Shown here one piece after another: positions 1-14,400 of a stretch of DNA of 64,000 nt (the first letter of the stretch is position 1; each line of letters opens with the position of its first letter). Source of the stretch: CAIWHR01 sp963734575 (GTDB lineage Bacteria; Pseudomonadota; Gammaproteobacteria; Burkholderiales; Casimicrobiaceae); NCBI GenBank assembly GCA_963734575.1, contig CAVTHT010000013.1, forward strand, positions 295,314 to 359,313, in the 5' to 3' direction. The position numbers were made by a program, and so were the translations under genes. The notes below the pieces were generated by a model that saw only the letters and a list, made by a program, of their open reading frames with translations, made no database searches and had not been told where the DNA came from.

Positions 1-277
1 ATGGTGTCCTAAACCGGAGTTGTCCGGACGAGCGTTTTGGATGATGCAACAAGCATCTAGACGATCTTGTTCAGATTAAAGCCTAACATGTTCCCCGGCG
101 CAAGCGTTTCGGATGGGCGGTGGCGGGTGGCCGGACGGGTTGTTGCACGGCCGCGCCAGTCTTGCCGCAATGCAGCATCATCGGTAATATCGTTCGGTTT
201 CGCCCCAGCTTTAGGGCGGCGGCCGGCCCGGCCCCGGGTCTCTGTGCGCGCCGCCCGTACGGCATCGTGAGGACAAC
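1..277. other. Leader region upstream of gltB
   Basis: I find no gene in this stretch. Short open frames exist on both strands, but they show no recognisable protein or good ribosome binding site. The only useful signal is a GAGGA-like Shine-Dalgarno sequence about 268-274, just before the gltB GTG start. The gltB promoter probably lies here or left of the window, but I cannot point to -35/-10 boxes with confidence. Confidence 0.4.
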
Positions 278-4992
<4,715 letters not shown>

Positions 4993-5025
4993 GGCCCGAA
5001 CAGCCCGTCCTGGAGTAGATACAGC

Positions 5026-6463
5026 GTGGGAAAGATCACAGGCTTCATGGAGCTCGAGCGCGTCGACGAGCCGGCGCTGCCGGTCGGCGAGCGCGTCCGC
5101 AACTACCGCGAGTTCGTGCTGCGGTTGTCCGATGCGGACGCGTCGAAGCAGGGCGCGCGGTGCATGGATTGCGGCATTCCGTTCTGCCAGAGCGGATGCC
5201 CGGTGAACAACATCATTCCCGACTGGAACGATCTCGTTTACCGCTCGCAGTGGCGCACCGCGCTCGACGTGCTCCACTCCACGAACAACTTCCCCGAGTT
5301 CACCGGCCGCGTGTGCCCCGCGCCCTGCGAGGCCGCCTGCACGCTCAACATCAACAACAACCCGGTCGGCATCAAGTCGATCGAGCACTTCATCATCGAC
5401 AAGGGCTGGGAAGAGGGCTGGGTGCTGCCGCTCCCGCCGACGCACAAGACCGGCAAGCGCGTGGCCGTGGTCGGCTCGGGCCCCGCGGGCCTCGCGTGCG
5501 CGCAGCAGCTCGCGCGCGCCGGGCACGACGTCGTGGTGTTCGAGAAGGCGGACCGGATCGGCGGGCTCCTGCGCTACGGCATTCCCGACTTCAAGATGGA
5601 GAAGCACCTCATCGACCGGCGCATGGCGCAGATGTCGATCGAGGGCGTCGAGTTCCGCCCGAACGTCGAGGTCGGCAAGGACTATCCGGCCGAGGACCTG
5701 CTCGCGGAGTTCGATGCGGTGGTGCTCGCCGGAGGCGCGGAGCAGCCGCGCGATCTCCCGGTTCCCGGACGTGATCTCGAGGGCGTGCACTACGCGATGG
5801 AGTTCCTGCCGCAGCAGAACCGCGTGAATGCCGGCGATCACGTCGCCGGACAGATCAGCGCGAAGGGCAAGCACGTCATCGTGATCGGCGGCGGCGACAC
5901 CGGGTCCGACTGCGTGGGCACGTCGAACCGCGCAGGGTGCAGCCTCGATCACCCAGTTCGAGCTCCTGCCGCAACCGCCGGCGCAGGAGAACAAGCCGCT
6001 CGTGTGGCCCTACTGGCCGATCAAGCTGCGCACGTCCTCCTCGCACGAAGAGGGCTGCGAGCGCGACTGGGCCGTGGCCACGAAGCGCTTCGAAGGCGCG
6101 GGCGGCAAGGTGCGCAAGCTCGTCGCGGCGCGCGTCGAATGGAAGAAGGGCGACGACGGCCAGATGCGAATGCACGAGGTCGAAAAGAGCGAGTTCGCGC
6201 TCGAGGCGGATCTCGTGCTGCTGGCCATGGGCTTCACCGGCCCGGCGCCGCTGCAGCTCTTCGAGCAGATGCAAACCGAGCGCGACGGACGCGGGAACAT
6301 CAAGGCGAGCACGAACGATTACGCGACCTCCGTGCCGCGCGTCTTCGCGGCCGGCGACATGCGGCGCGGCCAGTCGCTCGTCGTCTGGGCCATCCGCGAA
6401 GGACGGCAGTGCGCGCGCGCTGTCGACGCCTTCCTGATGGGCAACTCCGAGCTGCCGCGCTGA
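5026..6463 (+). CDS. gltD: Glutamate synthase small subunit, one frameshift
   Basis: Small subunit of glutamate synthase. It takes electrons from NADPH through FAD and Fe-S clusters and passes them to GltB. The N-terminus begins MGKITGFMELER and carries the cysteine clusters CMDCGIPFCQSGCP and CPAPCEAAC for [4Fe-4S] centres. The FAD motif VVGSGPAGLACAQQLARAG and the NADPH motif VIGGGDTGSDC follow. The frame breaks at 5935-5937, where GGG should be GG. After correction the protein continues AASITQFELLPQPP and ends GNSELPR at 6463. Uncorrected, the first frame stays open into hemE and would give a false GltD-HemE fusion. It follows gltB by 33 nt and probably forms one operon with it. Confidence 0.93.
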
Positions 6464-6567
6464 AACCCCGCTGCGGCGCGCTGCCGGTCGCGCGCGGCCG
6501 CAACGCAACTTCCTTCGCAGCGGTGTGCACCGTATCCGCCCGAGCACGCGCGCACCGCCCGCCCCCG

Positions 6568-7644
6568 ATGACCACTCTCGCCAACGACACCTTCCTGCGC
6601 GCCCTGCGCCGCGAGCCCACGCCGTACACGCCGGTGTGGCTGATGCGACAGGCGGGGCGCTACCTGCCGGAATACAACGCCACGCGCGCGAAGGCGGGCA
6701 GCTTCCTCACGCTTGCGCAGACGCCCGCGCTCGCCACCGAGGTGACCCTGCAGCCGCTCGAGCGCTTTCCGCTCGACGCGGCGATCCTGTTCTCCGACAT
6801 CCTGACCGTCCCCGATGCGATGGGCCTGGGCCTGAGCTTCGCCGAGGGCGAGGGACCGCGTTTCGCGCGCACCGTCGCCACGGAGGAGTCGGTCCGCGCC
6901 CTGTCGCCGCCCGACATGCAGGCGCTGCGGTACGTGTTCGATGCGGTGACCGAGATCAAGCGCGCGCTGCAGGGTCGCGTGCCGCTCATCGGCTTCGCCG
7001 GCAGCCCGTTCACGCTGGCGTGCTACATGATCGAGGGCAGAGGCAGCGCGGATTTCGCGAGCGTGCGCCGCATGGCGTACGCGCGACCGGACCTTCTGCG
7101 GCGGATCGTCGATGTGAACGCGCAAGCCGTGAGCGCGTATCTCGTCGAGCAGATCCGCGCCGGCGCCGACGCCGTGATGCTGTTCGATACGTGGGGCGGC
7201 CTGCTGTCCGCGCGCGCCTATCGCGAGTTCTCGCTCGAGCCGATGCGTGCAGTCATCGCGAGCGTGCGCGCGGCCTCGGGTGATCGCGTGCCGACCATCC
7301 TCTTCACGAAGGGCGGCAGCCAGTGGCTCGAAGCGATGGCCGACACCGGTGCGGACGCGCTCGGCCTGGACTGGACCTGTGACATCGCCGACGCGCGCCG
7401 GCGCGTGGGCTCGCGCGTCGCCCTGCAGGGGAATCTCGATCCCCTCGCCCTGCTGACCGACGAGGCAACGGTCCGGCGCGAAGCCGAGGCCATCGTGCGC
7501 GCAGCAGGGCCGCAGCCCGGACACGTGTTCAACCTTGGACACGGCATCGTCCCCGCCACGCCGCCGGCCCACGTGGGCGCCCTCGTGGACGCCGTGCATT
7601 CGGTCTCGCGGACGATCCATGGCGAGGCATCACGAGGTCGATGA
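6568..7644 (+). CDS. hemE: Uroporphyrinogen decarboxylase
   Basis: Decarboxylates the four acetate side chains of uroporphyrinogen III to give coproporphyrinogen III in cytoplasmic haem biosynthesis. The 358-residue length is normal for the family. The signature RQAGRYLPEY is at residues 27-36, with the conserved arginine that binds substrate. The substrate-pocket aspartate region (ILFSDILTVPDAMG) and the C-terminal motif HVFNLGHGIVPATPP are intact. The start is the ATG of MTTLANDTFL. No in-frame stop separates it from the shifted gltD frame upstream, but homology clearly begins at this methionine. Confidence 0.96.
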   Translation: MTTLANDTFLRALRREPTPYTPVWLMRQAGRYLPEYNATRAKAGSFLTLAQTPALATEVTLQPLERFPLDAAILFSDILTVPDAMGLGLSFAEGEGPRFARTVATEESVRALSPPDMQALRYVFDAVTEIKRALQGRVPLIGFAGSPFTLACYMIEGRGSADFASVRRMAYARPDLLRRIVDVNAQAVSAYLVEQIRAGADAVMLFDTWGGLLSARAYREFSLEPMRAVIASVRAASGDRVPTILFTKGGSQWLEAMADTGADALGLDWTCDIADARRRVGSRVALQGNLDPLALLTDEATVRREAEAIVRAAGPQPGHVFNLGHGIVPATPPAHVGALVDAVHSVSRTIHGEASRGR

Positions 7645-8014
7645 CGGATCTCTGCCGGACGAACGGGCATTGACAAGCGGCGGCGTCCGATGACGCGTCG
7701 CCGGCACTTATGCACATCGCCCTGTCAAGCCCCCGCGCTTGGCGGCCCGCGAATCACCGCCGAGGCAAGGGATGCGCAACTCTCTGTTTTGCAAACGAGG
7801 CGCACCGTGCACTCCGGTGCGCGCCCGGATGTTGCATGGGCGCATCGAAAAGGCACCTGTGGCAGGCAGTCACTTACGCACAAAGTTATCCACAGAAAGC
7901 CAGATCAACGCCCGTTGTCATTCGCGTCCGTGGGCTTGCCTTGTGCACTTCATGTAATGCATCAGCTCATCACCCGCCGCTTGCCGATCGCGTCACGATG
8001 CGCGCCCTGACGTC
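7645..8014. promoter_or_regulatory. hemE-priA intergenic region with DnaA-box matches
   Basis: This 370-nt gap has no convincing gene. It holds two exact matches to the DnaA-box consensus TTATNCACA: TTATGCACA at 7708-7716 and TTATCCACA at 7886-7894. A near match, TTACGCACA, lies at 7874-7882, so two box-like sites sit 12 nt apart in the same orientation. An 8-bp perfect hairpin (GCGCACCG, 7-nt loop, CGGTGCGC) spans 7800-7822. The segment 7860-7910 is locally more AT-rich than the flanking genes. DnaA control of priA, or titration of DnaA, is inference only. Confidence 0.5.
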
Positions 8015-10203
8015 GTGGCGGTGATCGCCGCAGCGCTGCCCGTCGCCGCCTGGAACACGTTCGAGTACTGGGCCCCCGACGGCCCCGCCGCAACGCGCGG
8101 CGCGGTCGTGCGCGTGCCGCTCGGCCGCCGCTCCGTGATCGGCGTGGTCGTCGACGTAGTCACGCAATCCACCGTGCCGGCCGAGAAGCTGCAGACGGTG
8201 GCGGCCTGCCTCGACGCCGTGCCGCCGCTGTCCTCCGATCTGCTCGACATGGCGGACTTCGTGTCGCGCTACTACCAGCAGCCGCTCGGGATGGTGCTGG
8301 CCCAGATGGTGCCACCCATGGCGCGCCCGGCGGCATCCAGGCCCACCCCGAGCGCGTGGCGCCTGAGCGAGGCCGGTCGCGAGACGCTGCCCGCGCGGAT
8401 GGCGCGCAGTCGTGGCGAAACGCGCGCGCTGCTGGCCGACTGGAGCACCCGACCGGACGGGCTGCTCGGTGCCGACGAGCACGGCCGCACTGCCGGCCTC
8501 GTTGCGGCGCACGCTGCGCGCCTGGCACGAGCAGGGACTGATCGAGCCCGTTCGCCGTTGGCGTGCCGCATGCGCGGCCGCAGCCCGTCCTCAACGACGA
8601 GCAACGCGCCGCCGCCGAGGCGATCACCGCGGCCGCGGCGTTCGATGCTTTCCTGCTGGAAGGCGTCACCGGCAGCGGCAAGACCGAGGTGTACATCGCC
8701 GCGGCGGAGGCCGTCATTGCGCGCGGCGGACAGGTGCTCATCCTGGTGCCGGAGATCAACCTCACGCCACAGGTCGAGCAACGCGTGGCGAACGCATTGC
8801 GCGCCCGGCGCGTCGTGACGATGCACAGCCGGCTCGCCGCGGGCGAGCGCGTCCGGGCGTACCGGCAGGCGTCCAGCGGCGAGGCGGACCTCGTGCTCGG
8901 CACGCGGCTCGCGGTCTTCGCCCCGTTGCCGCGGCTCGGACTGATCGTGATCGACGAAGAGCACGATGCGTCGTTCAAGCAGCAGGACAACGTGCGCTAC
9001 CACGCGCGCGATCTCGCCGTCTGGCGTGCGCGCCAGCGCGGCGTGCCCGTGGTGCTCGGCAGCGCGACGCCGTCGCTCGAAAGCCTGGTGCAGGCGCGCA
9101 ATGGCCGCTACCGTCGTCTCGTGCTCTCGTTTCGCGCCGTCGCGCCCGCGCGCATGCCGCACGTTTCGTTCGAGCCGGCGCGCAGCGACGCCGCCCACGA
9201 GGGACTCGGCCCGGCACTGCTCGCAGCCATCGCGCAGCGCCTCGAGCGGGGCGAGCAGTCGCTGGTGTTCATCAACCGCCGCGGTTTCGCGCCGAGCCTG
9301 CTGTGCGGCAGTTGCGGCTGGAGCGCGGAATGTCCGCACTGCAGCGCGCGCCTGGTCGTGCATCGCCAGGAGGGCGCGCTGCGCTGCCATCACTGCGGCC
9401 ATGCCGCGCGTCTGCAGCGCGCGTGTCCGCAGTGCGGCAACGTGGACCTCCTGCCGGTGGGCCATGGCACACAGCGTCTGGAGGCCGCGCTGCGCGGACG
9501 CTTCCCGGGCGCGCGCATCGCGCGCATCGACCGCGACACCACGCAACGCAAGGGCGCGTTCGCCGCGGTGCGCGACGAGATGCACGCCGGCACGCTCGAC
9601 ATCCTCGTGGGCACGCAGATGCTCGCGAAGGGCCACGATTTCCCTCGCCTCACGCTGGTCGGTGTGCTCGGGGCGGACAATGCCCTCTACAGCGCGGACT
9701 TCCGCGCCACCGAGCGCCTGGGAGCGCTGCTGTTCCAGGTCGCGGGTCGCGCGGGTCGCGCGGAGCTTCCGGGCGAGGTGATCATCGCCACCGACTTCCC
9801 CGCGCATGCGCTTTATCGCGCCGTGGCGGCGCACGACTATCGGAATCTGGCGGAAGTGCTGCTGGCGGATCGCCGGGTCGCCGGCATGCCGCCATTCAGC
9901 CACCTCGTGATGCTCGCCGCCGAAGCGCCTGTGCGCGCCGCTGTGGACGCGTTCCTGCAGGAAGCGAGCACGCTCGGCCGCGAGCATGCCCGCACGCTCG
10001 CGTTGCCCGTAGAGGTGTTCGCTCCGGTTCCCGCCACACTCGCCCGCCGCGCCGGGATGGAGCGCGGGCAGGTGCTCGTGCAGTGCGCCGCGCGAGGCCC
10101 GCTGCAGCGGTTCCTGCCGGGGTGGCGCGAGCTCGTTGCGGCAGTTCCGGCGCGCGGCGGCGTGCGCTGGACGATCGACGTCGACCCGATCGGCGTGTCG
10201 TGA
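8015..10203 (+). CDS. priA: Primosomal protein N' (replication restart helicase), two frameshifts
   Basis: PriA reloads the replisome at stalled forks and is a superfamily 2 DNA helicase. The N-terminal DNA-binding region begins VIAAALPVAAWNTFEYW. Walker A (GVTGSGKTEVY), the DEEHD box and the zinc-binding cysteine series (CGSCGW, CPHC, CHHCG, CPQCG) follow, and then helicase motifs including GTQMLAKGHDFP. The frame breaks near 8462-8490 and near 8550-8562. Each is consistent with one extra base, and the middle piece reads LPASLRRTLRAWHEQGLIEPV. The GTG at 8015 is the best available start; an ATG at 7998 is out of frame. The stop at 10203 is 94 nt before argS. Confidence 0.9.
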
Positions 10204-10241
10204 CTGCGAGCAACCGGTCGCCCGGGTCATCCCGCGACCGC

Positions 10242-10247
10242 TATAAT
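10242..10247 (+). promoter_or_regulatory. Candidate -10 box for argS
   Basis: TATAAT is a perfect sigma-70 -10 hexamer, 50 nt upstream of the GTG at 10297. No good -35 match lies at 16-18 nt spacing. Transcription from here would start around 10254, which argues against using the ATG at 10249 as the argS start. Confidence 0.4.
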
Positions 10248-10296
10248 CATGCGTTTGTCATCCTTCCCCGGCTGCAATGATTCGCCGCGCATCGTC

Positions 10297-11944
10297 GTGA
10301 ATGACGTCAAGACCGAGCTCCGGACGTGGCTTGCCGGCGCTCTCGCGACTGCGGTTCCCGGCCACGACGCCGAGACGATCGTGCTCGAGCGCCCGAAGCA
10401 GGCGCAGCACGGCGACTACGCGTCCAACGTCGCGCTGCAGCAGGCGAAGCGCCTGAAGCGCAGCCCGCGCGACATCGCCCGGGAGCTCGTCGCCGCCTTG
10501 CCGCCACTGCCGCTCGTCGAGCGCACGGAGATCGCCGGCGCCGGCTTCATCAACATCTTCCTCAGGCCCGATGCGCGCCAGCGCGTCGTGCGCCGCATCC
10601 TGCAGGAACGCGATGCCTTCGGGCGCGGCAGCGAATGGGCAGGCGAGCGCGTGCTGATCGAGTTCGTGTCGGCGAACCCGACCGGTCCGCTCCATGTCGG
10701 CCACGGCCGCCAGGCGGCGCTCGGCGATGCCCTCGCGAACCTGCTCGAGTGGCAGGGCGCCAGCGTCAGCCGGGAGTTCTACTACAACGACGCCGGGCAG
10801 CAGATCCAGAACCTCGCGATCTCCGTGCGGGCGCGAGCGCAGGAGCTCCTCGGCGAGCACGTCACGTTTCCCGGAGGACGGCTATCGCGGCGAGTACATC
10901 CGCGAGCTCGCGCAGCAATATCTCGCCGAGGTCGGCCACGACCTCTCCGACATCGAGGTGATCCGGCGCTTCGCCGTCGCCGAGCTGCGCAAGGAGCAGG
11001 ACCGCGACCTTCAGGCGTTCGGCGTCCGCTTCGATCGCTATTACCTGGAGAGCTCGCTCTACGCCGACGGCCGCGTGCAGGCGACGGTCGACCGGCTGGT
11101 GCAGTCCGGCAAGACCTACGAGCACGAAGGCGCGGTGTGGCTGCGCACCACCGATTACGGGGACGACAAGGATCGCGTGATGCGCAAGTCGGACGGCGGC
11201 TACACGTACTTCGTCCCCGACGTCGCGTACCACCTCACGAAGTGGGAGCGCGGGTTCGTGCGCGCCATCAACATCCAGGGCTCCGACCATCACAGCACCG
11301 TCGTGCGCGTGCGCGCGGGCCTGCAGGCCGCGGGGCTGGAGATCCCCGCCGGTTATCCCGACTACGTCCTGCACAAGATGGTGACCGTCATGCGCGGCGG
11401 CGAGGAAGTGAAGATCTCCAAGCGCGCGGGCAGCTACGTCACGCTGCGCGACCTCATCGACGAGGTCGGCCGCGACGCGGTGCGCTTCTTCCTCGTCTCA
11501 CGCAAGGCGGACAGCGAGTTCGTCTTCGACATCGATCTCGCGCGCTCGCAGTCCGAGGAGAACCCGGTCTATTACGTGCAGTACGCGCATGCGCGCGTGT
11601 GCTCGGTGCTGAAGCAGGCCGGCATCGATCGCGCCGATGCGCCGCGACAGCTGGCCGACGCCGACCTGTCGCGCCTCACGAGTCCGTACGAGGAAGCGCT
11701 CCTGCGTCGCCTTGCCGACCTGCCGGTCGAGCTCGCCGCGGCCGCGCGCGACCTCGCGCCGCATGCAGTCACGTCCTACCTCAAGGATTTGGCTGCCGAT
11801 TTCCACAGTTACTATAATGCCGAGCGCTTCCTGGTCGACGACGATGCGCTGCGCCGCGCGCGTCTCGCGCTCGCAGCAGCGGCCGGGCATGCCGTGCGCA
11901 ACGGCCTTGCCGTGCTCGGCATCAGCGCACCGGAGCAGATGTGA
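10297..11944 (+). CDS. argS: Arginyl-tRNA synthetase, one frameshift
   Basis: Class I aminoacyl-tRNA synthetase that charges tRNA-Arg. The N-terminal Add-1 domain (VKTELRTWL onward) comes first, followed by the catalytic signature EFVSANPTGPLHVGHGRQAA containing the HIGH-type motif HVGH. The KMSKS-like element is replaced by EVKISKRAG. The C-terminal DALR anticodon-binding domain ends ISAPEQM. The frame breaks at about 10866-10871 (TTTCCC, one base too many), between ELLGEHVTFP and EDGYRGEYIREL. The start at GTG 10297 (VNDVKTELR) is preferred because a TATAAT box sits at 10242-10247; ATG 10249 is the alternative. Confidence 0.92.
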
Positions 11945-11966
11945 TTCCTCGCCGCAGCCGCAACTC

Positions 11967-12647
11967 ATGAGCACCCGCACCGCACGCAGCACGGAGCCGG
12001 GCCGCGCCGCGCGCGAGCCGCGCGGCGGCCGCAAGGGTGGCGCCGGCGGCACGCTGCTCGGTGTGTTCATCGGTGTCGCGCTCGGTCTCGCCATCGCCGC
12101 GGGTGTCGCCTTTTATCTCATGCGCGCGGGCAACCCGTACCAGTCGGCGACGACACCGCGCGATGCCTCGCGGGACGCGGTCACCGCCAAGCCAGGCAAG
12201 GGCGACACGGGAACCGGCAAGCCGCGCTTCGACTTCTACAAGATCCTTCCCGGAGGCGAGGAGCCCAAGGTCCAGCCGAAACCCCCCGAGCGCGCGAGCG
12301 ACCGCGGCACCGTGGATCGCGCTGCGGCGCCTCCCGAGGAGCGCAGCACCACCAAGGGCGCCGGCGCCGCGCAGGAAGGCAAGGCGGGCAGCGCCGTCCC
12401 CGAGGCCAGACCTGTCGATCGATTCTGGCTGCAGGCCGGCTCCTTCGCGAACGAGAGCGAGGCGGAGAACCTGAAGGCGCGGCTCGCTCTGGCCGGGTGG
12501 GAAGCCACGGTGCAGGAGGCCGACGTTCCCGACAAGGGCGTGCGCTACCGCGTACGCATCGGGCCGTACGACAACACCGACGAGTTGAACCGCATGAAGA
12601 GCGATCTCGCGCGCCGCGGCTTCGACGTGGCGGTCATCAAGTTTTAG
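11967..12647 (+). CDS. SPOR-domain membrane protein
   Basis: A 226-residue, FtsN-like single-pass inner-membrane protein. A basic cytoplasmic N-terminus (1-27) precedes a Gly/Ala-rich transmembrane helix at about 28-52. A long periplasmic Pro/Lys/Glu-rich linker leads to a C-terminal SPOR domain at about 150-226, starting FWLQAGSFANESEAENL. SPOR domains bind denuded glycan strands of septal peptidoglycan, so a role at the division site is likely. Whether this is the FtsN orthologue is open, because the linker is unconserved. It starts 22 nt after argS, so co-transcription is plausible. Confidence 0.82.
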   Translation: MSTRTARSTEPGRAAREPRGGRKGGAGGTLLGVFIGVALGLAIAAGVAFYLMRAGNPYQSATTPRDASRDAVTAKPGKGDTGTGKPRFDFYKILPGGEEPKVQPKPPERASDRGTVDRAAAPPEERSTTKGAGAAQEGKAGSAVPEARPVDRFWLQAGSFANESEAENLKARLALAGWEATVQEADVPDKGVRYRVRIGPYDNTDELNRMKSDLARRGFDVAVIKF

Positions 12648-12655
12648 TGGACTGT

Positions 12656-12807
12656 AACGCCCGCTTCGAAAGTGTCTGGCGGGCGATCCGGGCCGATCGC
12701 TGCGTTGCTCGAGCTTGCAAGGGGCCCACCCTTGCTGCGCTCGTTCACCTTGCGCTCGACCCGGATCGCGACGCCATACCACTGCGTTCACTACCGAATC
12801 GGGCGTT
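12656..12807. repeat. Intergenic element with nested inverted repeats
   Basis: This lies between the SPOR gene and dsbA and has no coding signal. The outer arms are AACGCCCGCTTCG (12656-12668) and CGAATCGGGCGTT (12795-12807), matching at 12 of 13 positions as inverted repeats. Inside them, GCGATCCGGG (12683-12692) pairs with CCCGGATCGC (12760-12769). At the centre GCAAGGG pairs with CCCTTGC. The whole could fold into one long imperfect cruciform about 152 nt long. It resembles small non-autonomous or REP-like elements of betaproteobacteria; that identity is inferred. Confidence 0.5.
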
Positions 12808-12862
12808 GCAGCCCACGCCCGGCCGGATTGCGAGTCAGCGCATCCGGCCCGCGCGACGTTAG

Positions 12863-12868
12863 TACAAT
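12863..12868 (+). promoter_or_regulatory. Candidate -10 box for dsbA
   Basis: TACAAT lies 43 nt upstream of the dsbA ATG and just beyond the inverted-repeat element. It is a 5 of 6 match to the sigma-70 -10 consensus. No clear -35 box is visible. Confidence 0.35.
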
Positions 12869-12911
12869 GCCGCGGCCGTCGCTTGCGGCAGTTCCCACGG
12901 AGAACCCCAGC

Positions 12912-13595
12912 ATGTCATCCATGTCACGATCGGCTCATGCGCTGCCGCGCCCGGTGGCCGCACTGTTCGGCGCGGTCCTCGCCGCCGTCCTTTCCCTGGT
13001 GGCCGTCGCGGCTGCCGCCCAGCCCGCGATGCAGGAGGGAAAGGAGTATGTGCGGCTGAAGAACGCCGTCCCCGTCGAGACCGGCAACAAGATCGAGGTG
13101 ATCGAGTTCTTCTCGTACGGCTGTCCGCATTGCGCGGACCTCGAGCCGATCATCGAGTCCTGGGCGAAGTCGCTGCCGCAGGATGTCCAGTTCCGGCGCG
13201 TGCCCGTGCTTTTCCAGCAACGCTGGGTGACGCTGGGCAAGGAGTTCTACACACTGGAGGCGCTCGGCGTCGACCAGCGGCTGAATGGCGAGGTGTTCGC
13301 CGCCATCCACAAGCAGGGCGTGGATCTCTCCAACGAGAAGACGTTCCTCGACTGGGTCGCGGGCAAGGGCGTGGACCGCAAGAAGGCCGAGGACATGATG
13401 AATTCCTTCGGCATCAACGGGAAGGTGAATCGCGCGAAGTCGCAGGCCGCCGCCTACAACATCCAGTCGGTGCCCACGGTGATCGTCGATGGCAAGTTCA
13501 TGACGGCGTCGGACAAGGTCGGCTCGCACGCGAACCTGCCGGCCGCGATCAACGTCCTGGTCGACAAGGCTCGCGCGGAGCGCGGCAAGCGCTGA
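12912..13595 (+). CDS. dsbA: Thiol:disulfide interchange protein DsbA
   Basis: Periplasmic oxidant that introduces disulfide bonds into exported proteins and is recycled by DsbB. The 227-residue precursor has a signal peptide with a hydrophobic core at about 15-35 and a probable cleavage site near residue 36 (AAAA-QPAMQ). The thioredoxin-fold active site is CPHC at 71-74, preceded by EFFSYG. The cis-proline loop reads QSVPTVIVDGK. The start ATG (MSSMSRSAHALPRP) follows a GGAGAAC-type binding site. A second ATG three codons later is possible. Confidence 0.94.
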   Translation: MSSMSRSAHALPRPVAALFGAVLAAVLSLVAVAAAAQPAMQEGKEYVRLKNAVPVETGNKIEVIEFFSYGCPHCADLEPIIESWAKSLPQDVQFRRVPVLFQQRWVTLGKEFYTLEALGVDQRLNGEVFAAIHKQGVDLSNEKTFLDWVAGKGVDRKKAEDMMNSFGINGKVNRAKSQAAAYNIQSVPTVIVDGKFMTASDKVGSHANLPAAINVLVDKARAERGKR

Positions 13596-13635
13596 TCGCC
13601 CGCTTGCGCGTCGCAGGTTCCGGCTCGGCGCGCGC

Positions 13636-14397
13636 GTGAACGTGTTCATCACCGGGGCGAGCAGCGGCATCGGCGCCGCGCTCGCCCGCGAATACGTCGC
13701 GCAGGGCGCCCGCGTGGGGCTGTTCGCGCGCCGCACCGATGCGCTCGAGGAGCTTGCGGGCACGCTGCCGGCCGACGCCGTGGCGTCCTATACCGGCGAT
13801 GTCGCCGATGCTGCCGCGCTGCAGCGCGCAGCACGCAGCTTCATCGCCCGCTTCGGCTTGCCGGATGTCGTGATCGCCAACGCGGGCGTGTCGCGCGGCA
13901 CCGATACCGCGCGCACCGAGGATCTGCACGCGTTTCGCGCCGTCTTCGACACCAACGTGCTGGGCATCGTCCACACGTTCCATCCGTTCCTCGCCGCCAT
14001 GCGGGCGGCCCGCCGGGGCACGCTCGTCGGCATCGCGAGCATCGCGGGCTTCCGCGGCCTGCCGGGCGGCGGCGCGTATTCCGCATCCAAGGCAGCGGCG
14101 ATCAACTACCTGGAGAGCCTGCGCGTCGAGCTGCGCGGCTCGGGCATCGCGGTGGTGACGATCTGTCCGGGTTACATCGCGACGCCGATGACGTCGGGCA
14201 ATCCGTACCGCATGCCGTTCCTCATGCCTGCGCCCCGCGCGGCGCGGCTCATGGTGCGCGCCATCGCGCGCCGCAGGCGGTGGTACGTGCTGCCCTGGCA
14301 GATGGCGCTCGTCGGGCGTGCATTGCGCGTGCTGCCGCGGCCTCTCTTCGACGCGCTGTTCGCTCGCGCCCCGCGCAAGCCGCGGCACCCGAAGTAG
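13636..14397 (+). CDS. Short-chain dehydrogenase/reductase (SDR)
   Basis: A classical SDR of 253 residues, cytoplasmic and NAD(P)-dependent. The cofactor motif TGASSGIG is at residues 6-13 and NAG at 82-84. The catalytic residues are Ser135, Tyr148 and Lys152 (YSASK). The C-terminal segment (RRRRWYVLPWQMALVGRALRV) is basic and hydrophobic, as in SDRs that associate with membranes. The substrate cannot be read from the sequence. It starts at GTG 13636 and its stop is 3 nt from the next gene, so the two are probably co-transcribed. Confidence 0.85.
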   Translation: MNVFITGASSGIGAALAREYVAQGARVGLFARRTDALEELAGTLPADAVASYTGDVADAAALQRAARSFIARFGLPDVVIANAGVSRGTDTARTEDLHAFRAVFDTNVLGIVHTFHPFLAAMRAARRGTLVGIASIAGFRGLPGGGAYSASKAAAINYLESLRVELRGSGIAVVTICPGYIATPMTSGNPYRMPFLMPAPRAARLMVRAIARRRRWYVLPWQMALVGRALRVLPRPLFDALFARAPRKPRHPK

Positions 14398-14400
14398 GCG

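Noticed and set aside
5026..7644. Apparent 872-residue GltD-HemE fusion
   Set aside because: The join exists only because one extra G at 5935-5937 removes the gltD stop from the frame. The corrected gltD ends at 6463 and hemE starts at its own ATG 6568.
7645..8014. Chromosomal replication origin
   Set aside because: No dnaA, dnaN or rpmH is nearby, only two perfect boxes are present, and there is no AT-rich unwinding cluster. A minor DnaA-binding locus is the most that can be said.
7690..8024. Short open frames in the hemE-priA gap
   Set aside because: Three overlapping frames of 70-106 codons have no ribosome binding site or recognisable sequence and cover the DnaA-box region.
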